Source: Acidimicrobiaceae bacterium
Lineage (GTDB): Bacteria > Actinomycetota > Acidimicrobiia > Acidimicrobiales > Palsa-688
Assembly: GCA_003166025.1 (NCBI GenBank)
Contig: PMWT01000045.1
Span: 1 to 44,420, forward strand
Direction: 5' to 3'
DNA: 44,420 nucleotides
Part shown: in pieces, positions 33,028-42,194 of the stretch
Position numbering within the stretch: position 1 is the stretch's first letter
Layout of the letters: each line of letters begins with the position of its first letter
Notes under the pieces: model-generated
Database searches by the model: none
Told to the model about the DNA's origin: nothing
What the model saw: only the letters and a program-made list of their open reading frames with translations
Program-made: the position numbers and the translations under genes

Positions 33028-34030
33028 GCTCGGTCACAGGCCGGTCACCCGGCTCATGCGCCGGCGCCGTCTCTTCGTAGAGCAGGCACCGGACCAGGGC
33101 GTCGTCCACCTCGTACTGGGCGGGAGCGTCGGTGGCACAGCGGGGCATCGCCTTGGGACAACGGGCGGCGAAGTTACAGCCCGGGGGAAGGCGGGTGAGG
33201 TCCGGAGGGCTTCCCGGGATCCCCTGCACGAGGGACCGGGGACCGTAGATGGATGGGAACGAATCGAGAAGGCCACGGGTGTAGGGGTGCAACGGGTCGG
33301 CGAACAGGGCGCGGGTCGGTCTGGTCTCGACGACCTGCCCGGCGTACATCACCGCCACCCGGTCGGAGAAGTGGGCGACGAGGGACATGTCGTGGGTGAC
33401 GAAGATGATGGCAAAACCCAAGTCCGCCTGGAGCTGTTTGATCTGGACCATGAGGGACCGCTGTGCCACCACGTCCAGGGCCGAGGTGGGCTCGTCCATC
33501 AAGATCAGCTCAGGCGAAAACAGAAGGGCCATGGCGATCATGGCCCGCTGGCGCATCCCCCCGGAAAGCTGATGGGCATAGCTGGCCAGGTGGACGGGAT
33601 CTATGCCCACCATGGTGAGCACCTCTTCGGAACGCGCCCGGACGGCCTTCTGGTCCTTTTCGCCGTGTGCCCTCATGACGTCGGAGAACTGTGCCCCGAT
33701 CGAGCTCACCGGGTTGAGCGCGTTCATGGCGGACTGCATCACCACCGAAAGGCCCCGCCAGCGCAGCGTCCTCAGCGCTTTGTCCGACATCGCCACCATG
33801 TTCTGGCCGGAGAACAGCACCTTGCCCCCACTGACCTCGGCGGGCGGGGTGAGCAGGCGGGCGATGGCAAAGAGCAACGTGGACTTGCCGCACCCGGACT
33901 CGCCCACCACGGCCAGGAACTCCCGCTCGGCCAGCTCGAAGCTCACCTCGTTCACCGCGTTGGCGGTCCCCGCCGAGCTGGCGTAGTCCACACTGAGGCC
34001 CTCCACCTCCAGGATGACCTTGCCCGTCAC
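33011..34030 (-). CDS. ABC transporter ATPase, DppD/OppD type
   Basis: A 339-residue ATPase with Walker A GESGCGKST, signature LSGGMRQR and Walker B LILMDEPTSALD, and the C-terminal Cys-rich segment CNFAARCPKAMPRC found in peptide-type ATPases. The GTG at 34030 overlaps the DppC-type stop as GTGA and has GGAGGAGG five bases upstream, which decides the start. It pairs with the DppF-type ATPase as a heterodimer. Confidence 0.93.
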   Translation of the reverse strand: MTGKVILEVEGLSVDYASSAGTANAVNEVSFELAEREFLAVVGESGCGKSTLLFAIARLLTPPAEVSGGKVLFSGQNMVAMSDKALRTLRWRGLSVVMQSAMNALNPVSSIGAQFSDVMRAHGEKDQKAVRARSEEVLTMVGIDPVHLASYAHQLSGGMRQRAMIAMALLFSPELILMDEPTSALDVVAQRSLMVQIKQLQADLGFAIIFVTHDMSLVAHFSDRVAVMYAGQVVETRPTRALFADPLHPYTRGLLDSFPSIYGPRSLVQGIPGSPPDLTRLPPGCNFAARCPKAMPRCATDAPAQYEVDDALVRCLLYEETAPAHEPGDRPVTERAARD

Positions 34031-34956
34031 CGGCGCCTCCTCCGCACCGGGCGCAGGGCCGGGTTGCTCACTTCGTCGAAGGCGTAGTTCAGGAGGGCAA
34101 AGGCGGCGCCCAGCATGGCTATGCACGTCCCGGGCATGATGGCCCACAGGGGGGAGCCGGCCTGAAGGGCTTCGTTGTTTTGCGCCCAGTAGAGCATGGT
34201 CCCCCAACTAAGCGTGTCGGGGTTGCCCAGCCCCACGAACTGCAGACCGGCGGCGGCGACGATGGCGTACAGGGTGGTGCCGAGGAAAATGGCCACGATG
34301 AGAGACGTCATGGTGGGCAGCATCTCGGACACGATCACCCGCCAACGCCGCTCGCCTCGAAGCCGCGCCGCCACCAGGAAGTCCCGGTTCCTTATGGACA
34401 GAGCTTGCACCCGAAGTTGGCGGGCACCGTAGGACCAGCCGGTGACCACCAGTACGGCGATGAGGATGGGGTCGCCCCCGTTTTTTGAGTACGCGGCGAT
34501 GACCACGATCAGGGGAAAGGCGGGGATCACCAAGAAGATGTCGGTGACCAAGGACAGCACGTTGTCGGCCAGGCCGCCCAGGTAGGCGGCGGTCACGCCT
34601 ATTATCACCGACAGCACGGTGGCCAATGCCCCGGCCACCACGGCGATGTAAAGCGACTCCCGGGTGGAGTAAATCAACTGGGCGAACAAGTCCTGGCCGT
34701 AGGCCGTGGTGCCGAGCAGATGGGCACCCGACGGCTGAAGGGTGGGCTGGTATATCTCGGCCTGAGGGTTGTCGTGGGCGATCAGGCCCGGGAAGGCGGC
34801 CAGGAAACAGAAAACGGCGAGGATCACAAAACCGGCGGTGGCTTTGCGGTTGGAAGCGATGGCCCGGGCCAGTGTTCCCACTGGGCCGGTGCGAAAACGG
34901 GCCCAGAGCGCTTTCGCCCCCGAGACCCGGCCACCCGGAAGTGCGGTAGTGCTCAT
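34027..34956 (-). CDS. ABC transporter permease, DppC/OppC type
   Basis: A 309-residue membrane protein with the C-type N-terminal domain (NRKATAGFVILAVFCFLAAF) and HLLGTTAYGQDLFAQLIYST, the family signature after the first helix. An inner-membrane permease segment carries the coupling loop VAARLRGERRWRVIVSEMLP. The ATG at 34956 lies seven bases after the DppB-type stop. Partner of the DppB-type permease. Confidence 0.93.
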   Translation of the reverse strand: MSTTALPGGRVSGAKALWARFRTGPVGTLARAIASNRKATAGFVILAVFCFLAAFPGLIAHDNPQAEIYQPTLQPSGAHLLGTTAYGQDLFAQLIYSTRESLYIAVVAGALATVLSVIIGVTAAYLGGLADNVLSLVTDIFLVIPAFPLIVVIAAYSKNGGDPILIAVLVVTGWSYGARQLRVQALSIRNRDFLVAARLRGERRWRVIVSEMLPTMTSLIVAIFLGTTLYAIVAAAGLQFVGLGNPDTLSWGTMLYWAQNNEALQAGSPLWAIMPGTCIAMLGAAFALLNYAFDEVSNPALRPVRRRRR

Positions 34957-34963
34957 CGGCCCA

Positions 34964-35947
34964 CTACCCCTGGGTGCGGGCGCGCGGGTCAAGCGCCATG
35001 GTGACGAAGTCCATCGCCAATATGGCGATCAGGACCGCCACCGTGATGAACAGGAAAAGGGTCTGCATAAGTGCGTAATCCTCGTTTTCCACCGCCGACA
35101 GGAGTATGTAGCCCACGCCTGGATAGGAGAAAACGTACTCCACGAGGATGGCCCCCGACACCACGAAACCGAGGGACATGGCAAAACCGGTGAGGTTGGG
35201 CAGGACGGCGTTGCGGCCGGCATAGGCGAACATGATCCGGGCCGGCGACAACCCTTTGGCCCGGGCCATGCGCACGTAGTCCTCGGACAGGGTGGAGATC
35301 ATGTTGTTGCGCATGGTGAGCACCCACCCGCCCACGGAGGTGACCAGGATGACCGTGGCGGGCAGGATGGCGTGGTACAGCACGTCGCCGATGTAGTGCC
35401 AGTCGAGCCCTGGAGTATCGGTGTTGGAGTAGCCGAAGCCCAACGGCACCCAATGCAGAGTGACGTTGAAGAGCAGGAGCCCCATCAGCGCCAGGAAAAA
35501 GTAGGGGAAAGCGGAGACGATCACGAAAAGAGGCGGGAAAACGCTGTCCAAAAGGCCGCCCCGCCGCCACGCCGACAGCATGCCCACCAGGGTGCCGGCG
35601 ATGAAAGCCAGCACCGTGGTGACCCCCACCAACCCGACGGTCCAGGGAAGAGCGGAAAAGACCACATGAGAGACCTGGTCGGGGAAAAAGGTGAGCGACA
35701 GGCCCCAATGCCCGGTGAAGGTGTTGGCGAGATAGGAAAAGTACTGCCTGATCACGCTTTCGCTGTTGTTGACCCCGAACGCGATCTCCAGAGCTTTTAG
35801 GGCCTGCCCGCTGATCCGGCCCTTGAAGCGGGACATCATGGCAACGGCCGGGTTGCCGGGCATGAGCCGGGGCAGGGCGAAATTGATCGTGAGGCAGGCC
35901 CACAGGGTCGCTACAAAAAAACCCAGGCGGCGTAGGACGTAACGCAT
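34964..35947 (-). CDS. ABC transporter permease, DppB/OppB type
   Basis: A 327-residue permease that starts MRYVLRRLGFFVATLWACLT, has the B-type N-terminal domain with PRLMPGNPAVAMM, six helices, and the coupling loop EDYVRMARAKGLSPARIMF. This class carries peptides, nickel or, in many clusters like this one, oligosaccharides. It lies 63 bases after the solute-binding protein gene, in the same operon. Confidence 0.93.
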   Translation of the reverse strand: MRYVLRRLGFFVATLWACLTINFALPRLMPGNPAVAMMSRFKGRISGQALKALEIAFGVNNSESVIRQYFSYLANTFTGHWGLSLTFFPDQVSHVVFSALPWTVGLVGVTTVLAFIAGTLVGMLSAWRRGGLLDSVFPPLFVIVSAFPYFFLALMGLLLFNVTLHWVPLGFGYSNTDTPGLDWHYIGDVLYHAILPATVILVTSVGGWVLTMRNNMISTLSEDYVRMARAKGLSPARIMFAYAGRNAVLPNLTGFAMSLGFVVSGAILVEYVFSYPGVGYILLSAVENEDYALMQTLFLFITVAVLIAILAMDFVTMALDPRARTQG

Positions 35948-36010
35948 CAGATCGCGCCCACGCCGCCTGGGACCACTTTGACTACCTCCGGACCGATCGG
36001 CTGCCGAGGA

Positions 36011-37675
36011 TCACTTGGGCGTCAGGTGCAACAGGAGCACCTCGTCGTCGGGGAGGATGTAAATAGCAGGCTGAGCGTACGGGTTCTGCGGGGTGACCCA
36101 GCCGGAGAAAGCCGCGGTGTTGTACTGGTACCAGTCGACTTCCTCTGTCATCGGGATCACCGGGACGTCGCTGAGCATCACCTGCTCGAGCTGGTCGACG
36201 ATGCTGTGCTGCACGGCCGTGGAGGTCGTGGCGGCGTACTCATCGATGAGCTTGTCGGTACTGGGATTGATGTAGCGCTCCCAGTTGGTGGAGGCGAGCT
36301 TGCCGATGGGGGCGGTGTTGCCGCTGTAGAGCAGCTGGCGCAGCTCGTAGTAAGGGCTGGGGCCACCGGCCTCATAGTTGTAGGCCAGCTGGTACTTGCC
36401 GGTGTAGATGTCATTGTCGAAGTCCGTCCCGGAGAGGTTGTCGGGACTGATCTTGATGCCCACCTGCGCTAGTTCGCTGGCGATCACTTGCACGGCCGCC
36501 ACCCAGTCCGAGTTGCCTCCGACATTGATGATGGTGAACGAGAGCTCCTTGCCGTCCTTGGCGAACAGGCCGTCAGAACCCTTCTTGTACCCGTCCTTCT
36601 CCAGGACCGATATGGCCTTGGCCGGGTTGTAGCTGTAGTTGTACTTGGACAGTAGCGAGGTGTCCAGCCAGGAGCTGAACGTGGGCGTCGCTATGGCGGC
36701 CTGATTGGAGGGAGGCTCGTAGCCGTACTCACCGATAGCCGAGACGCGGGAGCGGTCCACGCCGTAAGCGATGGCTTGACGTACCGCCAGGTCGTTGAGG
36801 GGCGCCACCGTCAGGTTTATAAACATCGAGACGTTGGCGATGGGCGGGAACCAGTAGTGGTAATTGGGGCTCTTGGACGTGTAAAAAGCCTTGATGTTGG
36901 GGATGAACTGCGCCCCCAGCTGGGCCACCCCAGTGGCCAGTTCCTCGTTGGCGGGGTCATTAGAGGTGAAGGCGGGGTACTCGATCGTCTTCACCTTGGG
37001 CAGGCCCGGTTGCCAGTAAGTGGCGTTGGCGCTGTAGGAGATGTTCTGGCCGCTGCACTGGCTGACCGTGTACGGGCCCGTCCCGACGGGCGAGGCGTCC
37101 GCGTACGTCACCGGGTCCTTGATCGATGCCCAGATGTGCTGTGGCAGTACGTCGATCTGGTCGGCTACGTAATAGAAGTAAGGAACGGCTGTGCTCTTGA
37201 AAGTGAGCACCACGTTATCGCCGCTCTGGGTCACGGACTTGAGCACCGTCCACACCGCGTTCAGGTCGAGGGCGGGGTTGGCCTTCAAGAGGGCGAAGGT
37301 GAAGACCACGTCGGCTGCCGTCATCGGCACCCCGTCGCTCCATTTCACGCCCTTGCGGATCGTGAACGTGAGCACCTTGTTACCGTCGCTCCAGGCGTAG
37401 GACGAAGCCAGCCATGGGGTCGTCTTGCCGTTCTCCAGACTGTCTACGAAGACCAGCGGCTCGTAGACGAACCCGACGGACTGGCCCCACACCGCGGGGT
37501 TGTAAGGGTTGAAAGAGCACGGCCACAACTCGCCGGACTCGTTGGAGATGGTCAGCGTCCCGGACGCCGCCGATGGGTTGCGCACGCTGGCGTTGGCCGT
37601 GGTCGAGACCGCGGTCAGGCCCATGGCGAGCACCAATGGGCCCACCAGCGAGATTCGGAACCAACGTCTTCTCAT
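36011..37675 (-). CDS. Family-5 extracellular solute-binding protein
   Basis: A 554-residue binding protein of SBP_bac_5. An N-terminal signal peptide (ISLVGPLVLAMGLTAVSTT, probable cleavage after ANA) precedes the mature protein, which has VYEPLVFVDS, FTIRKGVKWSDGVPMTAADV and SPVGTGPYTV, all family signatures. There is no lipobox Cys, unusual for a Gram-positive-type organism. It delivers its ligand to the DppBCDF-type transporter; context points to an amino-sugar oligosaccharide or glycopeptide rather than a simple peptide. The ATG at 37675 has AAGGAG upstream and overlaps the ROK kinase stop as ATGA. Confidence 0.93.
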   Translation of the reverse strand: MRRRWFRISLVGPLVLAMGLTAVSTTANASVRNPSAASGTLTISNESGELWPCSFNPYNPAVWGQSVGFVYEPLVFVDSLENGKTTPWLASSYAWSDGNKVLTFTIRKGVKWSDGVPMTAADVVFTFALLKANPALDLNAVWTVLKSVTQSGDNVVLTFKSTAVPYFYYVADQIDVLPQHIWASIKDPVTYADASPVGTGPYTVSQCSGQNISYSANATYWQPGLPKVKTIEYPAFTSNDPANEELATGVAQLGAQFIPNIKAFYTSKSPNYHYWFPPIANVSMFINLTVAPLNDLAVRQAIAYGVDRSRVSAIGEYGYEPPSNQAAIATPTFSSWLDTSLLSKYNYSYNPAKAISVLEKDGYKKGSDGLFAKDGKELSFTIINVGGNSDWVAAVQVIASELAQVGIKISPDNLSGTDFDNDIYTGKYQLAYNYEAGGPSPYYELRQLLYSGNTAPIGKLASTNWERYINPSTDKLIDEYAATTSTAVQHSIVDQLEQVMLSDVPVIPMTEEVDWYQYNTAAFSGWVTPQNPYAQPAIYILPDDEVLLLHLTPK

Positions 37676-38625
37676 AATGGTCTCCTTGCTTCAGCTTTCT
37701 CTTGTGGGAACACAGGCCCGCCGGCCCAACTGGCGCCAGCGGCCTCGGCCGCTAGTGCCAGCGCGCCGACGAGCGGGGCATCAAACGGGTAGTTTGCCAG
37801 GACGAGTTCGGGGGGAAAGGGCACACCGCGGCTGAGCGCGTGTTCGAGCGGCCCGCGGATGCGGCCCCAGGATCTCACCATCCCGCCACCGACGGCGACC
37901 CGGTCGGGGTCGACGGCGATGACGAGGTTGACCAGATGAGAGCTGAGCTCGTCGATCAAGGTGCCGACCATAGCGTCCAGCTCGGGGTCAGAGGGGGCGG
38001 CCTCAAAGACCTGCTCGGCGGTGACCGTGCGCCCGAGCGCCCGGGAACCATGGGCAGCGAGGGCCATCCCGCTCACGGTGTGCTCGAGCATCGGGCGGGA
38101 ACCGATGTCGAAGCCCAGGTCCGAAGGGGCGACCACGTTGTAGCCGATTTCTCCTGATGCGCCATGGGCCCCGTCCAGGACCCTCCCCCCCACCAGGATG
38201 GCCGCCGCCAGGCCCGTCCCGAGGTTTAGGTAAATGGCCGGGTCCGACCCGGACAGCGACCCCCAGCGAGCTTCGGCCGTAGCCGCCGCCTTCACATCGG
38301 TGACCACCCTCACCGGCACCCCGAAGGCGGTTGTGACCGTTCGGGCCAGGCCCACGTGCTCCCACCCCGGGATGGCCGGGGCCAGCTCGACCCGGTCCTC
38401 CCTGGGTATGCCGATGGTGGAGACGCCGACGGAGACGAGGTCATGGTGGTCCCCGCTGAGGGCCAGGAGCGCTCGGCTGGCGGAAATCCCCCTTTCCAGG
38501 ACCGCATCGCCGCCGGTGTCAGGATTGGTAACCAACACTTGCTGGGCGAGACAGCGTCCGTCGAGGCCACAGATGGCGAGGGCGATCTTGGTGCCCCCGA
38601 AGTCCATGCCCAGGACTACGTCCAT
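37672..38625 (-). CDS. ROK-family sugar kinase (atypical)
   Basis: A 317-residue ROK protein without a DNA-binding domain. The phosphate-binding start VLGMDFGGTKIALAICG and LNLGTGLAAAILVGG are clear, suggesting GlcNAc, ManNAc or glucose kinase. It lacks the ROK zinc cluster CxCGxxGCxE (GEIGYNVVAPSDLGFDIGSR occupies that region), and the usual catalytic END-x-N motif is VTDVKAAATAE, keeping the Asp but not the Asn. It is the first gene of the transporter operon, divergent from a ROK repressor, and its stop overlaps the binding-protein start. Confidence 0.85.
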   Translation of the reverse strand: MDVVLGMDFGGTKIALAICGLDGRCLAQQVLVTNPDTGGDAVLERGISASRALLALSGDHHDLVSVGVSTIGIPREDRVELAPAIPGWEHVGLARTVTTAFGVPVRVVTDVKAAATAEARWGSLSGSDPAIYLNLGTGLAAAILVGGRVLDGAHGASGEIGYNVVAPSDLGFDIGSRPMLEHTVSGMALAAHGSRALGRTVTAEQVFEAAPSDPELDAMVGTLIDELSSHLVNLVIAVDPDRVAVGGGMVRSWGRIRGPLEHALSRGVPFPPELVLANYPFDAPLVGALALAAEAAGASWAGGPVFPQEKAEARRPL

Positions 38626-38663
38626 CCCACCTCCGATCGCACCGCAGCCCGTTCCGCGCTATT

Positions 38664-38690
38664 TTGACAGGAAAGCTTCCTATCTGCAAA
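38664..38690. promoter_or_regulatory. Imperfect palindrome in the ROK-kinase / ROK-repressor divergent region
   Basis: AGGAA-AGC-TTCCT (38669-38681) lies inside a longer imperfect palindrome, from TTTTGACAGG on the left to ATCTGCAAA on the right. TTGACA at 38664-38669 could be a -35. This 90-base gap separates the two arms of the catabolic island, so it is the best candidate operator for the ROK repressor. Confidence 0.5.
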
Positions 38691-38715
38691 GCAGGCCGGG
38701 GACGACGGTGAGATC

Positions 38716-39930
38716 GTGAGCAAGAGCCATCTAGCAGGCTTGGCCGGCCGGCCGCAGTTGCTCCGGGCTATGAACGAAGAGAGCCTGGTCAACACCTTGC
38801 GACGGGACGGGCCGCTGATGCGGGCGGATCTCACGCGCGTCTGCGGGCTCTCGAAGCCTACGGTGGGGCTGGGCCTGGCCAACCTGGAGCGCGATGGGCT
38901 GGTACGCCTGGCCGGCCGGCGCCAGGGCGGTCGTGGGCCCTCGGCCGTGCTCTATGAGGTCAACCCCGAGGCAGGTTTCGTACTGGCGGTGGACGTGGGC
39001 CGGGAGTTCCTCCGGGGCGCGGTGGCCGACCTGGCCGGCGTGGTGCGGTCCCGGGGCCGGCGAAGTGTCCATACGGCCAAGAGCCATGTCCGGGTGTCCC
39101 AGCTGATCGGCCTGGCCGCCGAGCTGGCGGAGTCGGCCCGGGTCTCCGCGGACGCCATCACCGACGTCGTGGTGGGTAGCCCCGGGGTCTACGACGCGCG
39201 ACGCGACGCCCTGACCCTGGCCGCCGGCCTGCCCGGCTGGGGGCAGTCCAGCGTGGTGGCCGACCTGCGCCGGGCCTTCGGGCCCAACATGGTGCTCGAG
39301 AACGACATCAACCTGGCCGCACTGGCCGAGCGGGACCACGGCCACGGTCGCGACGTGGGCACGTTTGCCTTCGTCTCCGTGGGTACAGGCATTGGCATGG
39401 GCCTGGTGCTGGGCGGCCGCTTGCACAAGGGTGTCCACGGCTCCGCCGGCGAGATCGGCTTTCTTCCTCTCGGCGAGCTGGGGCCTATAGACGCCTCCGA
39501 TGCCCGCAGGCGGGGGACCCTGGAAGCGGCGGCTTCGGCTGCCGGGGTGGTGAGGGCGGCCCGTCGGCACGGGATGAGCGGGAGGATCTCCGCCCGACAG
39601 GTCTTCGAGGCGGCGGCCGCCGGAGACAAGGCCGCCGCCGCCGTTGTCTGCGAGGAAGCCGGCCTGGTCGCCAGGGCTGTTGCCGCCGTCAGCCTGGTGG
39701 CCGACCCGGACCTGGTGGTGCTGGGCGGCGGCATCGGCTCCGCCCCCGGGTTTGCCGAGGCGGTGGCGGCCGAGCTCGGCCGGCTGCTCTCGACCGCCCC
39801 TGACGTAAAGGTCAGCGCCATGGGCGCGGAAGCAACGGTCGAAGGCGGGCTCCGCCTCGGTATCGACAGGGCCTGGCGGCGGGCGCTCGACCGAGGTGGC
39901 ACCCCCAATAGAGAGGCGGGACCGGGGTGA
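38716..39930 (+). CDS. ROK-family transcriptional regulator (NagC/XylR type)
   Basis: A 404-residue protein with an N-terminal winged helix (about 20-75: LVNTLRRDGPLMRADLTRVC, then GLSKPTVGLGLANLERDGLV) and a C-terminal ROK sugar-binding domain with VLENDINLAALAER and GSAGEIGFLPLGEL. The ROK zinc Cys cluster is missing here too. It should repress the divergent transporter operon and perhaps its own, and release DNA on binding a sugar or sugar phosphate. The start is GTG at 38716. Its stop overlaps the GNAT gene start as GTGA. Confidence 0.9.
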   Translation: MSKSHLAGLAGRPQLLRAMNEESLVNTLRRDGPLMRADLTRVCGLSKPTVGLGLANLERDGLVRLAGRRQGGRGPSAVLYEVNPEAGFVLAVDVGREFLRGAVADLAGVVRSRGRRSVHTAKSHVRVSQLIGLAAELAESARVSADAITDVVVGSPGVYDARRDALTLAAGLPGWGQSSVVADLRRAFGPNMVLENDINLAALAERDHGHGRDVGTFAFVSVGTGIGMGLVLGGRLHKGVHGSAGEIGFLPLGELGPIDASDARRRGTLEAAASAAGVVRAARRHGMSGRISARQVFEAAAAGDKAAAAVVCEEAGLVARAVAAVSLVADPDLVVLGGGIGSAPGFAEAVAAELGRLLSTAPDVKVSAMGAEATVEGGLRLGIDRAWRRALDRGGTPNREAGPG

Positions 39931-40538
39931 GCCTGTCCATCCGCCCCTACCAGGCCGGTGACGAGGCCGCTGTCTACGACATCTGCGTGCGCACCGGCGA
40001 CGACGGCCAGGACGCCACGGGAAGGCTCGATGACGTCCAGCTCCTGGCGGACATCTGGGCCGGCCCTTACCTTTTCCTCGAGCCAGACCTGGCTTTCGTC
40101 CTCGACGACGGGGAGCGGCCGGTGGGCTACGTGCTCGGCACAGCCGACACCGCCACCTTCGTCGAGTCCTACCGCAAATCTTGGCTGCCCCGGTTCTCCG
40201 AGGCACTGCCGGCGCGGACGATCGCCGCGGGCCCGGAGGAAAGGCAGCTCCTCTCCGTTTTACGCCACCCGGAGCGGATGCTCTGCCCGGAGCTGACGGG
40301 CTACCCGGCCCACCTGCACATCGATATCCTGCCTGCGCACCAGGGCGGCGGGAACGGGCGCCGTCTGATCGAGATCTTCGTCCAGGCGGTGACGCGCGCC
40401 GGCGCCGTCGGCCTGCACGTGGCGGTGTCGCCCACCAACACCCGCGCCCACGGCTTCTACTTAAGAGTCGGTTTCGAGAGACTTCATATCACCGGCGGCG
40501 AAGCCTTCTTTTACGGCCTGAAAACTCCTGCGACCTGA
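39927..40538 (+). CDS. GNAT-family N-acetyltransferase
   Basis: A 203-residue GNAT protein. It opens LSIRPYQAGDEAAVYDICVR, and the acetyl-CoA-binding part is LHIDILPAHQGGGNGRRLIE, followed by NTRAHGFYLRVGFERL. The ends of the fold resemble the acetyltransferase-like domain found with O-GlcNAcases and beta-hexosaminidases. Its placement before a GH20 gene suggests acetylation or recognition of glucosamine, but the substrate is not known. The GTG at 39927 overlaps the repressor stop (GTGA). Confidence 0.85.
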   Translation: MSLSIRPYQAGDEAAVYDICVRTGDDGQDATGRLDDVQLLADIWAGPYLFLEPDLAFVLDDGERPVGYVLGTADTATFVESYRKSWLPRFSEALPARTIAAGPEERQLLSVLRHPERMLCPELTGYPAHLHIDILPAHQGGGNGRRLIEIFVQAVTRAGAVGLHVAVSPTNTRAHGFYLRVGFERLHITGGEAFFYGLKTPAT

Positions 40539-40608
40539 AAACGGCACACTACGGTGATAAAGCCGACCACCCGCCGGCAATAGCCACCAAGGCCCGAGGA
40601 GGCACCAC

Positions 40609-42192
40609 TTGATCCCCCGCCCCGCCCGAAGCGCCAACCTGGGCTCCGGCACGACCCTGGCCGACGGCATGGTCATCGCCGCCTCGGGCCCCGCCCAGGT
40701 GGTGGCCGCGCTCCTCGCCACCGAGCTCGAGGCCGCCACCGGCTGGCACGTGCACCGAGACGGTCCCGACGCCCGCAACTTTCATGGCGTCGTCCGCCTC
40801 GAAGTGAAGCCGGTGCAAAGTGCCGGGCCCGAGAGCTACCACCTGCGTGCGGATGAAAGCGGCATCGAGATTGTGGCCCCTTCGGCGGCCGGGCTTTTTT
40901 ACGGGACCCGCACATTGCGCCAATTACTGCCGGCCGCACTACTGCGTTCGGCACCGGCGGCCGCCGTCACCAGTGTTGAGGTGGAGGGCGTGGAGATCGA
41001 GGACAGCCCCCGCTTCGCCTGGAGGGGCGTACACCTGGATGTCGCCCGGCATTTTTTCCCCAAAAGTTTCGTCCTAAGGCTGATCGACCTCGCCAGCTTC
41101 CACAAGCTGAACGTGCTCCACCTCCATCTGACCGACGACCAGGGTTGGCGGGTGCAGATCGACCGCTACCCGCGCTTGACCGAGGTGGGCGCGTGGCGCC
41201 GCCAGTCCCCTGCCGGTCATGACCGTGAACACCGTTACGACGGTGCCCCGCACGGCGGCTTCTACACCAAGGACGACCTGGCCGAGATTGTGGCTTATGC
41301 GGCCCGGCGCTTTATCACCGTCGTGCCCGAGATAGACATGCCCGGGCACATGCAGGCGGCGGTGGCCTCGTACCCTGAGCTTGGCAATACCGGTCGCCCA
41401 TTGGAGGTCTCCACCGACTGGGGGATAAGCGAGCACGTGCTCAACCTGGAGGAGCCCACCGTCCGGTTCTGCAGTGACGTGCTCGAAGAGATAATGGACA
41501 TCTTTCCCGGCCCTTATGTGCATATCGGCGGGGACGAATGCCCCACGACAGAATGGGAGGCCAGCGAGCGGGCCCGGCGGCGGTGCCAGGCGCTCGGGTT
41601 GCCCGGGGCCCACCAGCTCCAGGGCTGGTTCACGGCCCAGATGGCCGAGGTGGTGGCCGCCCGGGGCAAGGCGCTGGTCGCCTGGGACGAGGTCCTCGAG
41701 GCCGGTGCACCGGCCGGGTCGGTGATCACGGTGTGGCGGCACCAGCACGCCCGCCGGAACGCCACTGAGGGAGCGTCGAGGGGGCACGACATCGTCATGG
41801 CCCCCGAGACGTGGACGTACTTCGACTGGGCTTACGCCGACGACCCGCGCGAACCCGTCGCCATACGTCCGGCTATAAGTGTCGAACAGGCTTACAGCTT
41901 CGAGCCTGTGCCCGCCGGCCTCCCCCCACAACTGGAGCACCGCGTTATCGGCGCCCAGTGCCAGCTGTGGACCGAGTACGTGCCCACCGTCCACCACGCC
42001 GAGTACATGTACTTCCCGCGGGTATGTGCCCTGGCCGAGGCGGTGTGGTCGCCCCGGGAGAGGCATTGGGACGAGTTCGAGCCGCGTCTTGGAGAGCACA
42101 CGGCCCGGTTGGACGCGCTCGGGGTCAACTACCGGCCGCTCGAAGGGCCGACGCCCGGTCAGGCCCGCACCTGGCCCGGCCCGGCACTTTAG
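40609..42192 (+). CDS. GH20 beta-N-acetylhexosaminidase, cytoplasmic
   Basis: A 527-residue family-20 glycosidase with an N-terminal GH20b-like domain (about 1-130) and a catalytic TIM barrel: FAWRGVHLDVARHFFPKSFV, NVLHLHLTDDQGW, PEIDMPGHMQAA and the catalytic Asp309-Glu310 in HIGGDECPTTEW. It removes terminal GlcNAc or GalNAc by substrate-assisted catalysis. No signal peptide is present, so it acts inside the cell on imported oligosaccharides. The TTG at 40609 has GAGGAGG upstream with six-base spacing, which fixes an otherwise unusual start. Confidence 0.95.
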   Translation: MIPRPARSANLGSGTTLADGMVIAASGPAQVVAALLATELEAATGWHVHRDGPDARNFHGVVRLEVKPVQSAGPESYHLRADESGIEIVAPSAAGLFYGTRTLRQLLPAALLRSAPAAAVTSVEVEGVEIEDSPRFAWRGVHLDVARHFFPKSFVLRLIDLASFHKLNVLHLHLTDDQGWRVQIDRYPRLTEVGAWRRQSPAGHDREHRYDGAPHGGFYTKDDLAEIVAYAARRFITVVPEIDMPGHMQAAVASYPELGNTGRPLEVSTDWGISEHVLNLEEPTVRFCSDVLEEIMDIFPGPYVHIGGDECPTTEWEASERARRRCQALGLPGAHQLQGWFTAQMAEVVAARGKALVAWDEVLEAGAPAGSVITVWRHQHARRNATEGASRGHDIVMAPETWTYFDWAYADDPREPVAIRPAISVEQAYSFEPVPAGLPPQLEHRVIGAQCQLWTEYVPTVHHAEYMYFPRVCALAEAVWSPRERHWDEFEPRLGEHTARLDALGVNYRPLEGPTPGQARTWPGPAL

Positions 42193-42194
42193 TC

